A stretch of DNA of 6,354 nt, taken from positions 1 to 6,354 of the forward strand of contig CANCGR010000161.1 in the NCBI GenBank assembly GCA_947377625.1, read 5' to 3'. The notes beneath the pieces are model-generated. The model was not told the origin of the DNA and made no database searches. It saw only the letters and a list, made by a program, of their open reading frames with translations. Numbering within the stretch: position 1 is the first letter of the stretch; the number at the start of each line of letters is the position of its first letter. The stretch is from Gammaproteobacteria bacterium (lineage in GTDB: Bacteria; Pseudomonadota; Gammaproteobacteria; Pseudomonadales; Pseudohongiellaceae). A program made the position numbers and the translations under genes. This document shows positions 5,255 through 6,354 of this stretch, one piece after another.

Positions 5255-5776
5255 ATGAAAAAACTGAAACTGGCTGCTGCTCTTTCCACCGCATTGCTCG
5301 GACTCGCTTTTGCCTCGCATTCGTTTGCGCAAGAGCCGGTTGTGGGCGTTGCCAATCCTGAATCGTTGTTCACCGACAAGGACCCGCTCAAAAACACCAA
5401 CAAGCAGGCTGCGCTGCACATCATGAAAGAACTGCTGCAATGCAACCACTGGTCGGATGCCGGCACCTGGCTCACCGACGTCTACCTGCAGCACAACCCG
5501 CAGGTGAAATCAGGCCTGAAGCCGGTAATTGATTTCTTCTCGGCAACCCGCAAACCCACTGCAACTTGCGACAAGCTGACCACGCCAGTAGTGGCGGTGT
5601 TGGCTGAAGGCGATCTGGTTACCGTGGTGATTGCACGTGAATACACGCATCCGGTTAACAAGGACCAGAAATACACCAGCACCTGGTTTGACATGTGGCG
5701 TTTCGTAGGTGGCAAAGCCAATGAGCATTGGGATGCTGCAACCATTCCGGCCCCGGCACCACCCGCCGCAAAATAA
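5255..5776 (+). CDS. Secreted SnoaL-like (NTF2-fold) protein
   Basis: This 173-residue protein starts with a clear Sec signal peptide: MKKLKLAAALSTALLGLAFA, then SHSFA with likely cleavage before QEP at 26. The mature part resembles the predicted SnoaL-like aldol-condensation proteins (COG4922-type). It has a helical segment LHIMKELLQCNHWSDAGTWL, the motif YLQHNPQVKSG (77-87), a PVVAVLAEGDLVTVVIARE strand pair (111-129) and WFDMWRFVGGKANEHWD (144-160). The ending is Pro/Ala-rich. The catalytic role is unproven for this family. The ATG at 5255 is preferred over the in-frame TTG at 5201 because the signal peptide begins here, AGGGA lies at 5243-5247 and a -10-like box lies upstream. It precedes the esterase gene by 30 bases and is probably cotranscribed with it. 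Confidence 0.8.
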   Translation: MKKLKLAAALSTALLGLAFASHSFAQEPVVGVANPESLFTDKDPLKNTNKQAALHIMKELLQCNHWSDAGTWLTDVYLQHNPQVKSGLKPVIDFFSATRKPTATCDKLTTPVVAVLAEGDLVTVVIAREYTHPVNKDQKYTSTWFDMWRFVGGKANEHWDAATIPAPAPPAAK

Positions 5777-5806
5777 ATAATAACCAGACAGACAAGGGGA
5801 GCCCCC

Positions 5807-6354
5807 ATGCGTACTTGTGCAAAGCAGATTCTTACCAGCCTTGCAGCAGGGGGGCTCATCCTCCTCGCCAGTTGTATCAACTACACTCCTTCTTCCAGTT
5901 CAACTGCCGCGCAGTCAGCACCAGCAGCTAGTGCCAGTGCGGCTCGCTTGCTGCAAGAACCAGTTCCAACCAAGGCCGGCCTGATTGTCGGCACCGCCGG
6001 GAAAGTGGCTGGCATCACTGCCTTCAAAGGCATTCCGTTTGGCGCGCCGCCAGTAGGAAATTTGCGTTGGCAGCCACCACAGCCAGTCAAGCCGTGGAGC
6101 GGTGTGAGAGCCGGCGATAAATTCGGGCCGGTGTGCATGCAAGCACCAGCACCGACGCGCAAACCCAACAACGTATCAATCTAAGTGCCCGATTCACCGC
6201 ACGTTAGTGAAGACTGCCTGTATCTGAACGTATGGACACCCGCCATCACCTCTGCCGCCAAGCTGCCGGTCATGGTGTGGATTTTCGGCGGCGCCTACAC
6301 CGAAGGCGCCGGTTCATCGCCGCACAACCAGGGTGATCAACTTGCCGCAAAAGG
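5807..6354 (+). pseudogene. Type B carboxylesterase lipoprotein, interrupted by an in-frame TAA and cut by the window edge
   Basis: The ATG at 5807 has AGGGGAG just upstream. The product begins with a lipoprotein signal (GGLILLASC, acylated cysteine 23) and a Ser/Ala-rich tether. The type B carboxylesterase start then follows: GLIVGTAGKVAGITAFKGIP, FGAPPVGNLRW and FGPVCMQ (59-112). The frame stops at TAA 6182-6184 after 125 codons. In the same frame, from 6206, it continues with SEDCLYLNVWTPA, which contains the family's E-D-C-L-Y-L-N-V signature, and then LPVMVWIFGGAYTEGAGSSP, the oxyanion-hole region, to the end of the window. The distance between C-M-Q and S-E-D-C-L is normal for the family, so this looks like a single nonsense change and not a deletion. 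The catalytic Ser/Glu/His would lie outside the window. A sequencing error, or restart at the GTG directly after the TAA, are alternatives. Confidence 0.8.

Noticed and set aside
4622..5494. Long minus-strand open frame of 290 codons
   Set aside because: Its ends are antisense shadows of the hydrolase and the SnoaL-like gene. Only the part in the intergenic gap shows family-like sequence, which is reported separately as a possible relic.
5795..5805. GGGGAGCCCC mini-palindrome over the esterase ribosome site
   Set aside because: A hairpin would leave only about three base pairs around a four-base loop, too weak to claim as a translational switch.

Overview
This window looks like chromosomal DNA from a gammaproteobacterium of moderate GC content. 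The evidence is a YcgN-type gene end, a complete phage-shock-protein (Psp) locus of the enterobacterial/pseudomonad type with a divergent pspF, and a textbook sigma-54 promoter. I cannot name the genus from sequence alone.

Left part (1-633): the 3' end of a YcgN/UPF0260 gene is followed by a small three-helix membrane protein of unknown function. This gene converges on pspF. Between the two lies a perfect 18-bp inverted repeat, and each of its arms supplies the stop codon of one of the two genes.

Centre (623-3888): the Psp envelope-stress system. pspF, on the minus strand, encodes the sigma-54 activator. A divergent control region carries a dyad that could be its enhancer, followed by a strong -24/-12 promoter. 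This promoter drives a small SHOCT-type lipoprotein gene that precedes pspA, then pspB and pspC. Two features differ from the E. coli arrangement: the lipoprotein as first gene, and a PspC with two PspC domains in tandem. There is no pspD in the window. The expected logic is that PspA holds PspF inactive until PspB/PspC sense inner-membrane stress. PspF then activates the -24/-12 promoter and PspA coats the damaged membrane.

Right part (3889-6354): a lipoprotein alpha/beta hydrolase lies 36 bases after pspC, with its start codon inside a 12-bp tandem duplication. A spacer of about 300 bases follows. It holds what looks like a minus-strand remnant of an NTF2-like gene, and then a small promoter/operator-like region. 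Next come a secreted SnoaL-like protein and the start of a type B carboxylesterase lipoprotein. The esterase reading frame is broken by an in-frame TAA, after which the conserved protein continues in the same frame to the window edge.

No tRNA, rRNA, CRISPR array or transposase gene was seen. The most unusual items are the stop-codon-donating inverted repeat, the lipoprotein-led psp operon with duplicated PspC domain, and the interrupted esterase.
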